A stretch of DNA of 64,000 nt, from the NCBI RefSeq assembly GCF_023746555.1, contig NZ_CP098755.1:3918501-3982500 (forward strand), in the 5' to 3' direction. The first letter of the stretch is position 1; the number at the start of each line of letters is the position of its first letter. This document shows, piece by piece, positions 1 through 8,229 of the stretch. Below the pieces are notes generated by a model. That model did not search any database. It had not been told where the DNA came from and saw only the letters and a list, made by a program, of their open reading frames with translations. The position numbers and the translations under genes are program-made. Source of the DNA: Brevibacillus ruminantium (GTDB taxonomy: Bacteria; Bacillota; Bacilli; Brevibacillales; Brevibacillaceae).

Positions 1-33
1 ATCCACGCTTCATGGTATCACAAATCAGGCCCC

Positions 34-112
34 GATACGAGGCTGTGATGAGAAGAATCATGTTTTCCCGCTCAGCTCCGGGCTCCGCCCTGCAGGGTGG
101 ATTCGCCATGGT
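34..112 (+). repeat. partial copy of a dispersed palindromic repeat
   Basis: About 67 bases here, from the CGAGGCTGTG motif to GGATTC, align without gaps to positions 10836-10902 with roughly 85 percent identity by eye. At the second site the block is the left arm of a large palindrome. Only this one arm is visible here, next to the 3' end of the group II intron. The block has no coding potential. It is probably an intergenic MITE-like or REP-like repeat. Confidence 0.6.
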
Positions 113-131
113 ATGATTGTCAATTACAAGA

Positions 132-2022
132 ATCGAGTAGGAGGGGGTGGCTAACCCCGTCCTCTCACACCACCGTACGTACCGTTCGGTATACGGCGGT
201 TCACCAAGCTTGACGAATGTCAAAATATCGCTGTGTTAAGCTTTTGAGCCCTTGTTGTTGCCAGTAGGCAATGCCGAGGGCTTTGTGTATATGCGGAGTC
301 TTTGTAGTACGCCATGCCCCCTTGCGGGTGTTTGCAATTTCAATTGCTTTTGTGTGAGATATACCAAGAGAACGGAGTTCTCGATATCTGGTTCTCACTC
401 GTTTCCACTGCGTCCACAAGCAAAGACGGAGCCTACGCCTTGTCCATTCCTCAATGGATTGTAAGATTCCCTTTGCGTCTGCAAGGGCAAAATATCCAAT
501 CCAACCCATGAGATACTGGTTTAACCTTTCAACCCGTTCCTCAAGCGAGATACTCCACACTGGATTCGTGATCGTGCGGATTTTCTCTTTTAACTTGAGA
601 AGGGATTTTGGGTGGATACGAACCGTTGTCTGTTTTACGAAAGTAAAACTAAAGCCAAGGAATTTACGTTTCCACGGCCGGTCCACCGCACTTTTCTCCT
701 CATTTACTTTTAGCCTAAGCACCTTTTCCAAGTAATCTTTCATGCTCTTCTTAACCCGTTCTCCTGCTCGTCTTGTTTTCACGTAGACGTTGCAATCGTC
801 CGCATAGCGGCAAAAGCGATGTCCCCTCTTTTCTAATTCCTTATCCAGATCATCAAGCAAGATATTTGCTAATAGTGGGCTTAGCGGTCCACCTTGCGGT
901 GTCCCCTCACTTGAGGTAGTACAGATTCCTTTTATCATGACACCTGCGTTTAGATAGGATCGAATCAGCTTTAGAAGGCGCTTGTCTTGGATTTTACGAG
1001 CCACGCGGCTCATCAGGATATCATGGTTGACACGATCAAAGAATTTCTCTAGATCGATGTCCACCACGAATCTGTATCCTTCCCTGATATACGCTTGCGC
1101 TTTCCTTACTGCCATGTGGGCGCTACGTTTCGGGCGAAATCCGTAACTGGACTCCGAGAAGGTGGGATCGAAGATCGGTGTTAATACTTGGAGGATGGCT
1201 TGCTGGATGAAGCGGTCCACCACGGTGGGAATGCCTAATAACCTTACGCCTCCGTCAGGTTTCGGGATTTCGACTCTGCGGACAGGTGAAGGTCGATAGG
1301 TTCCTCTTTCCAATTCCTCACGGATAGTTTGCCAGTGTTCGTGTAGATAGTCGCGTAGTTGTTCGGTTGAAACACCATCGACTCCACCAACACCTTTGTT
1401 TGCTTCTACTCGTTGAAGTGCCATCCGTAAGTTTTCCCGTGATAAAACTTTCTCCAGCAAGTCCATAACGATATTCCTTCCTTCGCACATGCGGGTTCCG
1501 TGTTTGCTGAACGATACTCAGCCCTCTTTTTGTACCCTCGGGGCTTCACCCCTGCTCTTCAAAAGTAGTTCCTTTCTGGAATTCTGCTTCGACGTATCGT
1601 AACAAAAGACATGGATCGCGTGCTGACTTGATGTTCAGCCCTTCCCCATTCAAGCGTCCTCTACTCGGGTACTATGGCCTCTGCTGACTTCTGCATGTTC
1701 AGCGCCTCCTTACGGAGGCGGTTACCAACAGTTGAAGGCGTTCCATGCAGACCTCCCCAGGTAAGAACGATAACTTTCATCCCATGTACCTGCCCAAGTT
1801 TACTGCTGTATCCCTTGGCTGTATGGGGCTTTGTCTTGTTTAGCAGACTCGCCCGAATACAACAGCCTCAAATTGGGTTCGTGTACCTCAGGTCGGGATT
1901 TTGCCGCTGGCTTCCTTCAGATTCGACCTCACGGTCGACACCCTTGCCTTGAGCTAACGGTTGGGACAGCCACCCCCCGTTCGGGACTTCCACCCTATAG
2001 CTATCGCCCATGCTGGGCGCAC
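132..2022 (-). mobile_element. group IIC intron, complete
   Basis: Read on the minus strand, the element begins with GTGCG at 2022 and ends with CTACTCGAT at 132, the usual 5' GUGYG and 3' AY ends of bacterial group II introns. The 5' RNA domains fill 2022-1467, the reverse transcriptase gene lies in domain IV, and a domain V hairpin (about 162-202) with a domain VI hairpin (about 133-161) follows the stop codon directly. The 5' exon ends in the T tract of a rho-independent terminator, which is the insertion habit of class C introns. All parts look intact, so mobility is plausible. Exact ends are inferred from consensus only. Confidence 0.88.
201..1466 (-). CDS. ltrA: group II intron reverse transcriptase/maturase
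   Basis: Intron-encoded reverse transcriptase that helps its host intron splice and copies it into new sites. The protein has 421 residues from the ATG at 1466, which follows AAGGAAGGAA; an upstream in-frame ATG at 1490 has no ribosome binding site. Visible motifs are an N-terminal RT0/RT1 region, IPKPDGG and QAILQVLTPIFDP, the FFDRVNHD motif, the catalytic YADD box (RYADDCNVYVK), the GTPQGGPLSPLLAN segment, and a thumb/maturase X region ending in QGLKSLTQRYFD. No C-terminal HNH endonuclease domain is present, as expected for class C. Length and many segments match what I recall of the Geobacillus GsI-IIC enzyme. The stop codon abuts domain V. No frameshift is seen. Confidence 0.95.
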   Translation of the reverse strand: MDLLEKVLSRENLRMALQRVEANKGVGGVDGVSTEQLRDYLHEHWQTIREELERGTYRPSPVRRVEIPKPDGGVRLLGIPTVVDRFIQQAILQVLTPIFDPTFSESSYGFRPKRSAHMAVRKAQAYIREGYRFVVDIDLEKFFDRVNHDILMSRVARKIQDKRLLKLIRSYLNAGVMIKGICTTSSEGTPQGGPLSPLLANILLDDLDKELEKRGHRFCRYADDCNVYVKTRRAGERVKKSMKDYLEKVLRLKVNEEKSAVDRPWKRKFLGFSFTFVKQTTVRIHPKSLLKLKEKIRTITNPVWSISLEERVERLNQYLMGWIGYFALADAKGILQSIEEWTRRRLRLCLWTQWKRVRTRYRELRSLGISHTKAIEIANTRKGAWRTTKTPHIHKALGIAYWQQQGLKSLTQRYFDIRQAW

Positions 2023-2057
2023 TAAAAAAACAACCCTGCCTCAAGGCAAGGTTGTTT
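2023..2057 (-). terminator. rho-independent terminator, intron insertion site
   Basis: Minus-strand stem AAACAACCTTGCC, loop TTGA, then GGCAGGGTTGTTT and a T tract. It ends the transcript of the small gene at 2068-2289. The group II intron begins right after the T tract, so this hairpin doubles as the insertion target. Confidence 0.85.
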
Positions 2058-2067
2058 ACCACCGCTC

Positions 2068-2289
2068 TTAGGATTCGAAGCCGATTTCCTCGTATACTTC
2101 CGGGTCCCAGTAAATCACGGATTGGCCGACCGGAATATTCATTTCACGAGCACCGTTCGGCTTTCCGTTGAAGTAGATAATCTCCGTAATCGCCACCCGA
2201 TCCCCGCGCACGTCGATTTCCCCTTTGAATTCCAGCGTGGTTCCGTTTGGCGCAAAAAAGATGACTTTCCCCGATCCCAATGTTTTCAT
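2068..2289 (-). CDS. small conserved-looking protein, unknown function
   Basis: A 73-residue protein I do not recognise. The start is the ATG at 2289 because GGGAGGT lies five bases upstream; an earlier in-frame ATG at 2334 lacks a good site. The sequence is rich in beta-prone segments (GKVIFFAPNGTTLEF, VAITEIIYFNGKP), has no signal peptide, no membrane segment and no cysteines, and ends in an acidic tail (DPEVYEEIGFES). It lies just downstream of the coat protein gene on the same strand, about 80 bases away, and has its own terminator. It could be part of a spore-related transcript, but nothing in its sequence shows that. Confidence 0.7.
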   Translation of the reverse strand: MKTLGSGKVIFFAPNGTTLEFKGEIDVRGDRVAITEIIYFNGKPNGAREMNIPVGQSVIYWDPEVYEEIGFES

Positions 2290-2368
2290 CGGTACCTCCC
2301 ATTTTGTGGTCTGTACCTCTATAGTAGTAGACATTCTTTCCCATCGTCAATAAGTCGGAAAGGACTTT

Positions 2369-3352
2369 CTACCCAATCGTGGAATCGGAGCTTCCTTTCT
2401 TTCTTCCCCGTTGCTGCTTTCCATCCTGGGCTTGGGGCAGACTGGAGTAGGCTTCTCCCGACAGAGTGCCCTCGTGTTCTGTCGTCATACCCAGCTCATC
2501 TCCAGTGCCATAAGTCTCCTGTCGATACTGGGGAGAAGAAAAAATCTGGCTGGCATTCATCGAATAGGATGGTTGGGGCGGCCCTCCCGGGTTTGTCATG
2601 CCGGAAAGAATCGAGGTCTGCTGGGAGACAGGATTTTCGGGATCAACGACATTGGTAAACAGTGTCCCGTTTTGTGCCGGAGGCTGGGGAACGGATGGCG
2701 GCATCATCTGCTGAGATGCTCCCGCATTTGTGCCAGCAGTCGGCTGATAGCCTTTCAGAAGCTGAGCCTGAGCACTCTCAGGCAACGCAACAAACGGGTA
2801 ATATCCCCTGCTTTTCATGTAGTTCCACACTTCGTATGCCTGGTTTGCACAATTGACGGCACTTTGCAAAAGTATATTGCGGAGCTGGGGATGGGCTGCT
2901 TCCAGTACTGCTCTCATCTTGCAGGTAGCTCCCGTTTTATGCAGTCCCAACAAGGCGGAAGAAATGTCCCGGTCATCGATTTGATGGGGGTGCGTGTTTG
3001 GTTGCTGCGGAGGCTGTGCCTGTGACTGTGTCATTTGGGACATCGTCAATGCTTGCTGAGATGGCGGCATATGCATCTGTGACATTGGCTGCATGTGCGA
3101 TGGGGCAGCAGCCTGCTGCGAAGAGATGGTGCGATAAGGGATACCCTCTCCTACACCCAAGCCTTGAACCATATGTACCATACTGTTGTATTCGGTTTCC
3201 ATAAATTGAAGCTGGTGACGGAGAAGCTGCACCAATTCGGGATCACGGGCATAGGGCGCGTATAATTGCGCGGTATTGATTGCATCTACTGCCCCGTTCA
3301 AGATTTCGTGCAGCTCCATCACTTCATGAGCGCCGTACACATGGGGTTGCAT
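2369..3352 (-). CDS. CotF-family spore coat protein
   Basis: A 327-residue protein with an N-terminal helical region (about residues 8-65, HEVMELHEILNGAVDAINTA) and a second helical block (about 125-200, LLGLHKTGATCKMRAVLEAA) typical of the CotF-like spore coat family, whose members are four-helix ferritin-like proteins on the spore surface. The linker (70-120) and the C-terminal third are rich in Gln, Met, Pro, Ser and Gly, common in coat proteins. The last residues are basic (QQRGRKKGSS). The start follows AAAAAGGAGGAATTGGTCT. The gene probably acts in the mother cell late in sporulation. The exact coat gene name is not clear. Confidence 0.8.
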   Translation of the reverse strand: MQPHVYGAHEVMELHEILNGAVDAINTAQLYAPYARDPELVQLLRHQLQFMETEYNSMVHMVQGLGVGEGIPYRTISSQQAAAPSHMQPMSQMHMPPSQQALTMSQMTQSQAQPPQQPNTHPHQIDDRDISSALLGLHKTGATCKMRAVLEAAHPQLRNILLQSAVNCANQAYEVWNYMKSRGYYPFVALPESAQAQLLKGYQPTAGTNAGASQQMMPPSVPQPPAQNGTLFTNVVDPENPVSQQTSILSGMTNPGGPPQPSYSMNASQIFSSPQYRQETYGTGDELGMTTEHEGTLSGEAYSSLPQAQDGKQQRGRKKGSSDSTIG

Positions 3353-3575
3353 AGACCAATTCCTCCTTTTTCAAAATCCCTAACAGTATGTCCCACTCCA
3401 TTGGCAATTAGAAGCAGGAAGTGCCGATTTCGCTTGTCCGTCTGTAACTCTTTTGGCCGCCAAACGTAATACAAGGCATATCTACTGGTACAAGGCATAT
3501 ATAAAACTACAGAAACCATTGGCTTTCCTGTATAATGGAACGAGAGTCAAGGATAATTCGCTTGAGGAGACGCTC

Positions 3576-4151
3576 ATGTTTGATCAAATTACGCAAGCTT
3601 TTATGCACTACGGAATCTGGGGCCTGTTTGGACTTGCTTTTCTGGACTCATTTATCGTCCCTGTACCACCCTTTTTCCTGCAAATCGCGATGAGCTTGAT
3701 CGATCCTTCTGCTGCTCTGCGTTATGCAACTGTAGCTTTCACCGGTTCCATCCTCGGTGCGCCTATCGGATACATGCTGGGGAAATGGCTGGGCAAACCG
3801 ATTTTAAAAAAGATTCTGCCTGAGAAATGGACTGCACTGGCAACCGAGCAGTTTGATAAAAATGGGGATGCGGCCGTGCTGATCGGCTCCTTTACCCCTA
3901 TCCCTTTTAAAGTGTTTACCATCCTGAGCGGTGTTTTTAACTATTCCCTGTCCAAATTGATGCTGTTTGCAATTTTAGGTCGGGGGATTAAATTTTATCT
4001 GATCGGTATCTTGTTTCATTTCTATGGACAACATGCCAAAAAACTGCTGGATGATTACCTCGAGATTTCTGTACTTTCGATTGGAATCTTCATCGCCCTC
4101 GCTTGGCTGATCTGGAACAGACGCAAAAAAAAGTTTGCACAACATCAGTAA
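3576..4151 (+). CDS. DedA family membrane protein
   Basis: A 191-residue integral membrane protein of the DedA/VTT superfamily, whose members move phospholipids such as undecaprenyl phosphate or phosphatidylethanolamine across the membrane, or support envelope homeostasis. The start at 3576 follows CTTGAGGAG; an earlier in-frame ATG gives an implausible basic extension. Features are an N-terminal amphipathic segment, a re-entrant stretch GLAFLDSFIVPVPPFFLQ, a conserved GSILGAPIGYMLGKWLGKPIL glycine-rich segment, and FTPIPFKVFTILSGVF, with a final membrane helix before a Lys-rich tail. The pattern is nearest to the YqaA-like branch. It stands alone and ends in a strong terminator. The substrate cannot be told from sequence. 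Confidence 0.82.
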   Translation: MFDQITQAFMHYGIWGLFGLAFLDSFIVPVPPFFLQIAMSLIDPSAALRYATVAFTGSILGAPIGYMLGKWLGKPILKKILPEKWTALATEQFDKNGDAAVLIGSFTPIPFKVFTILSGVFNYSLSKLMLFAILGRGIKFYLIGILFHFYGQHAKKLLDDYLEISVLSIGIFIALAWLIWNRRKKKFAQHQ

Positions 4152-4159
4152 TAAATGAT

Positions 4160-4203
4160 AACGCGCTTGGGAGCCCTTCACTCCTCGGCGCGTTTTATTT
4201 TTG
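4160..4203 (+). terminator. terminator after DedA gene
   Basis: Stem AACGCGC with inner GGGAG/CTCC pairing to GCGCGTT, followed by TTATTTTT. It separates the DedA gene from the cwlJ-gerQ unit. Confidence 0.85.
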
Positions 4204-4270
4204 GGACATTCACCTATTGTGAACCGTTCAATATATTGGAAGTGTGAGTTTTTTAGGAGGAGGTGTAGCG

Positions 4271-4693
4271 ATGGCCGTGATACAAACAAACTCCAGCGAT
4301 GTGGATTTGTTGGCTCGACTTATGCGTGCAGAAGCAGAAGGTGAAGGAGATCTAGGGATGCTGATGGTAGGGAATGTCGGTGTGAACCGCATTCTCGCCA
4401 ATTGTCTGGACTTCAAAAATATTCGCACCATGCGCGACATGGTGTTTCAATCTCCCGGAGGGTATGAATCCGTTCAAAAGTCGTACTTTTATCAACGTGC
4501 AAGGGATAAAGAGAGACGGCTGGCAAGACGGGTGATCAACGGAGAAAGACAACATCCCGCCTCAAACGCGCTCTGGTTCTTTCGGCCGGAAGGGGCCTGC
4601 CCCCCTGAGTGGTTTAATCAGACCAATTCCGGGCGTTACAAGGCTCATTGCTTCTTCATTCCTACCCCACAGGATTGTCCGCGCGTCTTTTAA
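4271..4693 (+). CDS. cwlJ: spore cortex-lytic enzyme CwlJ
   Basis: A 140-residue cell wall hydrolase of the Hydrolase_2 (SleB/CwlJ) family, close to the usual CwlJ length and without the signal peptide and peptidoglycan-binding domain of SleB. It degrades muramic lactam-containing cortex during germination and is set off by calcium-dipicolinate. Diagnostic segments are LARLMRAEAEGEGDLGM with the catalytic glutamate of the family, VGNVGVNRI, and FFRPEGACPPEW near the C-terminus. The start follows TTAGGAGGAGG. The next gene, gerQ, is needed for CwlJ to assemble into the coat, so the pair forms one functional unit with a gap of about 50 bases. Expression from a sporulation sigma factor is expected, but no clear promoter was found. 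Confidence 0.93.
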   Translation: MAVIQTNSSDVDLLARLMRAEAEGEGDLGMLMVGNVGVNRILANCLDFKNIRTMRDMVFQSPGGYESVQKSYFYQRARDKERRLARRVINGERQHPASNALWFFRPEGACPPEWFNQTNSGRYKAHCFFIPTPQDCPRVF

Positions 4694-4744
4694 GCTGGAT
4701 TACGATGATGGTGCTTGCAAGACAAAAAAAGGAGAGAGTTCATC

Positions 4745-5185
4745 ATGAGTCAGCAAAATCCTTATGTACAGTTTCCGTATACGGAGATGTACCCATCCTC
4801 AGCCTATCCCTTCCAATCAGCTCAATCCCCTCTGCAACCGGGAGTGCTTGGCCAGCAGCAAGCTGTACCCATGCAGCCAAGCGGCTCCATGATTCCGGGC
4901 GTCCCTCTGCCACCGGGTCAATTTGTGGAAGAGTCCTACATCGAAAACATCCTTCGTCTCAATCGCGGCAAAGTGGTCACGGTTTACCAGACATTTGAAA
5001 ACAACACTCAATGGAATGCAAAAATCTTCCGCGGTGTGCTGGAGACAGCCGGACGGGATCACATCATTTTGAGCGACCCGCAAACCGGAAAACGCTATCT
5101 GCTGTTGATGGTCCATACCGACTACATTACAGCGGACGAAGAACTGAATTACATTCCCCCCACTCTGCCATCTGGCATCCGTTAA
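4745..5185 (+). CDS. gerQ: spore coat protein GerQ
   Basis: A 146-residue inner coat protein. It anchors CwlJ in the spore coat and in Bacillus subtilis is cross-linked by transglutaminase Tgl. The first 60 residues are Pro/Gln/Ser-rich and disordered-looking (YPSSAYPFQSAQSPLQPG); the conserved domain starts at about residue 63 with EESYIENILRLNRGKVVTVY and contains YQTFENNTQW, RDHIILSDPQTGKRYLLL and a final YITADEELNYI. The start at 4745 follows AAAAAAAGGAGAGAG. It is translated from the same strand as cwlJ immediately upstream and closes the unit with a terminator shared with the convergent PilZ gene. Confidence 0.93.
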   Translation: MSQQNPYVQFPYTEMYPSSAYPFQSAQSPLQPGVLGQQQAVPMQPSGSMIPGVPLPPGQFVEESYIENILRLNRGKVVTVYQTFENNTQWNAKIFRGVLETAGRDHIILSDPQTGKRYLLLMVHTDYITADEELNYIPPTLPSGIR

Positions 5186-5218
5186 TGAGCACCACCTGCA
5201 CCCGGGATCACCTGAAAG

Positions 5219-5253
5219 CGAAAAGACCTCATCAGCCACGATGAGGTCTTTTC
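5219..5253. terminator. bidirectional terminator between gerQ and PilZ gene
   Basis: Perfect 12-base stem AAAAGACCTCAT / ATGAGGTCTTTT with an eight-base loop. The A and T tracts on either side let it work for both converging genes. Confidence 0.88.
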
Positions 5254-5261
5254 TATCAGCC

Positions 5262-5741
5262 TTACACCGGCTGTTGTTCCGTATTCTTCATGTTGGCAAA
5301 ATAATCGAGACGCTCTCCCTCCAAAAACCGACCGCTTGGCAATCTGCCTCTTTGTCGGAAACGGATCGCGAGTGAATTGACCAAGCGATTGATCTCGGCG
5401 TGCGCAGATTCATCCATCGTAAATTTGACAGCGTATTCATAAATCTGGTCACTCCATACACTACTTCTCACGACGTGACCGTATGTTTTCAACTGCTGAG
5501 AAAATACCTCTGTCTCAAACTGAAGCACGAGCTGGTCATTTACAGGCAGCTTCAAATCAGAGAGAAAACGGAGACCGCCGCCCCCGATGTCCTCGATCAA
5601 AACTTCAGCACTCCCTATTTCCAAAGACTTGCCTTTGATCATGACGATTGTCATGCGCGAACAGAGAGGAGATTCCAGCTTTAACCGAAAATAATCCCGT
5701 TGTTGCCGCGTGATGACGCCGTTCACCGCTTTTCCCCCCAT
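5262..5741 (-). CDS. PilZ domain protein
   Basis: A 159-residue cytosolic protein with the two halves of the cyclic-di-GMP-binding PilZ signature: RQQRDYFRL near residues 12-20 (RxxxR type) and EDIGGGGLRF near 50-59 (D/NxSxxG type, with Gly in place of Ser). The body is beta-rich (DQLVLQFETEVF, YEYAVKFTMD). It probably senses c-di-GMP and adjusts motility or envelope functions; no fused output domain exists. The replaced Ser may alter affinity. The gene is the last of a loose minus-strand series and ends at a terminator shared with gerQ. Confidence 0.85.
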   Translation of the reverse strand: MGGKAVNGVITRQQRDYFRLKLESPLCSRMTIVMIKGKSLEIGSAEVLIEDIGGGGLRFLSDLKLPVNDQLVLQFETEVFSQQLKTYGHVVRSSVWSDQIYEYAVKFTMDESAHAEINRLVNSLAIRFRQRGRLPSGRFLEGERLDYFANMKNTEQQPV

Positions 5742-5858
5742 TCTTCCTGTAATCTGGATTCGTCACAGACGCTCCGGCAAAGCTGGGTACTGCCAATGGA
5801 AAAAACGCCGCTTGCACGGCGCTATTTATAAATTCCCGCTCGAAATAGCACTTCCCTA

Positions 5859-6032
5859 TTATTTCTTTTCAGGATACTTCATTTCCTTCTTGGTAACGCG
5901 AGAATTTTCCCATAAATGATTCCGATCATACTTGATGGTATCGGAGCGAATAAACCGGAACAAAAGATCAATCACCAGCCAAACAAAAACCATGAAGATA
6001 CAAAAGATGAGAACGGCTCCCCACACGGACAC
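5859..6032 (-). CDS. small single-pass membrane protein, unknown
   Basis: A 57-residue reading frame not obvious from length alone. It uses a GTG start at 6032, eight bases after the ribosome binding site AAAGGGGAGGGG. Residues 2-28 form one hydrophobic helix (VLIFCIFMVFVWLVIDLLF) and the remaining 29 residues are charged (RSDTIKYDRNHLWENS, ending KYPEKK), giving a likely short membrane-anchored cytosolic tail. It sits between the Eis-like acetyltransferase and the PilZ gene on the same strand. I do not recognise a family. An overlapping ATG two codons upstream in another frame runs only 20 codons and was not chosen. Confidence 0.6.
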   Translation of the reverse strand: MSVWGAVLIFCIFMVFVWLVIDLLFRFIRSDTIKYDRNHLWENSRVTKKEMKYPEKK

Positions 6033-6092
6033 ATCCCCTCCCCTTTATCACCAGCATATGGGGAGAAAGTGTGAAAAATGCTCTTGATTCTA

Positions 6093-7355
6093 CTAAAAGG
6101 CAGCCGTACAGCGCGGTTTCTGCGCGATGTCAAACAGGCGATCAATCAGGTCCAGATGACCATCATGAGACAGATCAGCTAATCCATACGTATAGAGGCT
6201 GCGGAAGCGGACCGATCCCATAGCCAGAGATGAAAAGTCAGAAATATCCATGGTCACCGCGGCATCCGCTTCGACCGAAGAACCGGGATGCTCAATCAGC
6301 TCAGGTACCCCGTCACAAAAGCGAACAGTGTAGGCCCCCTCATTTTCCGGCAAAAAACTGTCGCGCACATGAAAAGTCAGCGTGCAGCTCCCTTGTCCGA
6401 TTTTTTGTCCAGCCAACTGACGAAAATACGCCCCAACATCAATGATCCGATACATCAGCCCCACACCTGTGGCATGGCTTTCATGGTAGTAAAAGGGAAT
6501 CAGACGGTCCGAATCGTTTCGCGGATCAGTAAGCAGAACATGAAAATCCTCCTCCTGCGTATAAAAGGCAATACGTCTCACCTGGTCTGCCTGACTGCGC
6601 AAAAAGGCAAGCAGGGCACTTAGCGCTTCCCGGGTTTCGTACACCAGATCCCGCACATGAATATCGTGGATGCTGGCATTGTCCTTGCTTACCTGCTGGA
6701 ACTCAAGCATCAGGTATCCGCTCAACAACCCATCCCGACGAAAGCCGAAGAAATGAGAGTCAGGGCGATCCAGCATGAGCTGCAGCTCACGCTCCGTCTT
6801 TTCCGTCATCCCATGCGTGCGGGCTGCATAGCGATTGTAGCAGTCAAGAATCCCTTGCCGATCCTCGCTTGTCAATGCGACCACGTCACGCTTGTTGCCT
6901 CTAGGCAAACTCAAGGGATGAACCCGGTACTCGTTCATCTTGGTTCCTGCCCCAAAGCCCATCTGCCTGTAAAAATCGACGCGGAAAGGATAGAGCGAGA
7001 CCAGAGAAACTCCCCTTTCCCGATACGCGTGCAAAAACCGGGTCATCATCGACTTGGCGACCTTTTCCTTTTTATGGAGAAGATCGACGGCGACCGTGCC
7101 AATACCGCCTGTCAGCAGGCGTTTCCCATGAACATTCGTCATAAAGTCACGCCACTTCATCACGCCGACCAGCTTTCCATCGCGAAAACATCCCTGAAAG
7201 GAACTGGTCGCATCATGTTCAATCGCCTCACGAATTCTCTGAAGCCATTTTTCTTTTGCTTCAGGCGCCTGTATTTCCAGTCGCGGATACGCCATTCCGA
7301 CTATTCTGACAAAATCTTCTGCTTCTGATTTCTCTAATGCCCGAATCTCTTCCAT
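6093..7355 (-). CDS. Eis-like GNAT acetyltransferase with SCP2 domain
   Basis: A 420-residue protein with the layout of the Eis (enhanced intracellular survival) family: an N-terminal GNAT domain with the acetyl-CoA loop region GGIGTVAVDLLHKKEKVAK near 85-105, a second GNAT-like fold in the middle, and a C-terminal SCP2-type beta domain (SCTLTFHVRDSFLPENEGAYT, then AAVTMDISDFSSLAMG). Eis proteins acetylate amines of aminoglycosides and other substrates as hexamers. The C-terminal carboxylate used as catalytic base in Eis is expected at the last Phe; this protein ends KPRCTAAF, consistent with that. The start at 7355 follows GGAAGAGGGGATC; a longer in-frame ATG at 7589 overlaps the Nudix gene and was rejected. 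The substrate is unknown. Confidence 0.85.
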   Translation of the reverse strand: MEEIRALEKSEAEDFVRIVGMAYPRLEIQAPEAKEKWLQRIREAIEHDATSSFQGCFRDGKLVGVMKWRDFMTNVHGKRLLTGGIGTVAVDLLHKKEKVAKSMMTRFLHAYRERGVSLVSLYPFRVDFYRQMGFGAGTKMNEYRVHPLSLPRGNKRDVVALTSEDRQGILDCYNRYAARTHGMTEKTERELQLMLDRPDSHFFGFRRDGLLSGYLMLEFQQVSKDNASIHDIHVRDLVYETREALSALLAFLRSQADQVRRIAFYTQEEDFHVLLTDPRNDSDRLIPFYYHESHATGVGLMYRIIDVGAYFRQLAGQKIGQGSCTLTFHVRDSFLPENEGAYTVRFCDGVPELIEHPGSSVEADAAVTMDISDFSSLAMGSVRFRSLYTYGLADLSHDGHLDLIDRLFDIAQKPRCTAAF

Positions 7356-7524
7356 CTTCTCGATCCCCTCTTCCTTGTCAGTCCTCTTTATAAAAAATAT
7401 TTTATCGAATAGCATATTGAACTGACAAGGAAAAAGTGGAAAACCAGGAAAATACCGAATAAGAGAAGCCGGCGGCCACGCTTGCGTATCAAGCTGAAGG
7501 TAAATCTGATTTGGATCGATTCTG

Positions 7525-8157
7525 TCAGCGCGGCGAGGCTGCAAAACCCTCGATTGCTCGAAAGACAGCTTCATAATAATGGGGCTCATGCGGCACCAAA
7601 TCGTCCCATGCTACCCTCTGGCAGCCCGCTGTCTCCCGGCCGTCCGCATCACGGACAAAGCCGTTCGCCTCCACTTCGGCTACCTCTCCTGCGGCCAAAC
7701 GCTTCACGTCATTCAGCCCGATCCAGAGAAGGCCGATTACCTCGTCTTGCTGGAGCTTGTAGGCGGACAAGGGCTGAGCAGATTCGCAGGCGTACACATG
7801 ACACCACTCTTTGTCATGAATGCCGGGCTCATGCAGGACATCGGGAATCACACCGATCGATTGCAACCTCTCGATTGGAACCGTCATGCCCAGCTCCTCT
7901 TCCAGCTCACGCACGCCTTCCTCCGGCTGCTCACCCGCCAGCAAATGTCCGGCTGACGTGATATCTAGCTTTTCTGGCCAGGTGTCTTTTTGTGCATGTC
8001 TTTTTTGAAAAAGCAGATAGATGGCATCCTGTTCCCGACGATAAATCCAGCAGTGAAAGGTCCGGTGCCAGAGCCCGAGCCGATGCACTTCACTTCGCGA
8101 CTCAGTTCCGATCCAAACACCTTCTTCATCAAAAATATCGAGCAACTCATTTTTCAT
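7525..8157 (-). CDS. Nudix hydrolase
   Basis: A 210-residue Nudix hydrolase. The Nudix box GHLLAGEQPEEGVRELEEEL (about residues 70-89, followed by GM) fits GX5EX7REUXEEXGU, so the metal-binding glutamates are present. Flanking segments (LWHRTFHCWIYRR, FQKRHAQKDTWPEKLDITSA) resemble the branch related to isopentenyl-diphosphate isomerase and YfcD-like enzymes. It hydrolyses a nucleoside diphosphate-linked substrate that cannot be named. The start follows CAGAGAGGATACTGCTC. It follows the Gfo/Idh/MocA gene by about 70 bases on the same strand. Confidence 0.88.
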   Translation of the reverse strand: MKNELLDIFDEEGVWIGTESRSEVHRLGLWHRTFHCWIYRREQDAIYLLFQKRHAQKDTWPEKLDITSAGHLLAGEQPEEGVRELEEELGMTVPIERLQSIGVIPDVLHEPGIHDKEWCHVYACESAQPLSAYKLQQDEVIGLLWIGLNDVKRLAAGEVAEVEANGFVRDADGRETAGCQRVAWDDLVPHEPHYYEAVFRAIEGFAASPR

Positions 8158-8229
8158 GAGCAGTATCCTCTCTGCATTCTTTTCGACGCCATGGATTCGA
8201 ATGATGCTGTGCTGTTGGTGTACAGCCGA

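Noticed and set aside
1..131. A protein gene at the left window edge
   Set aside because: No frame with a start and ribosome binding site is present; the stretch is the repeat arm and the intron 3' exon.
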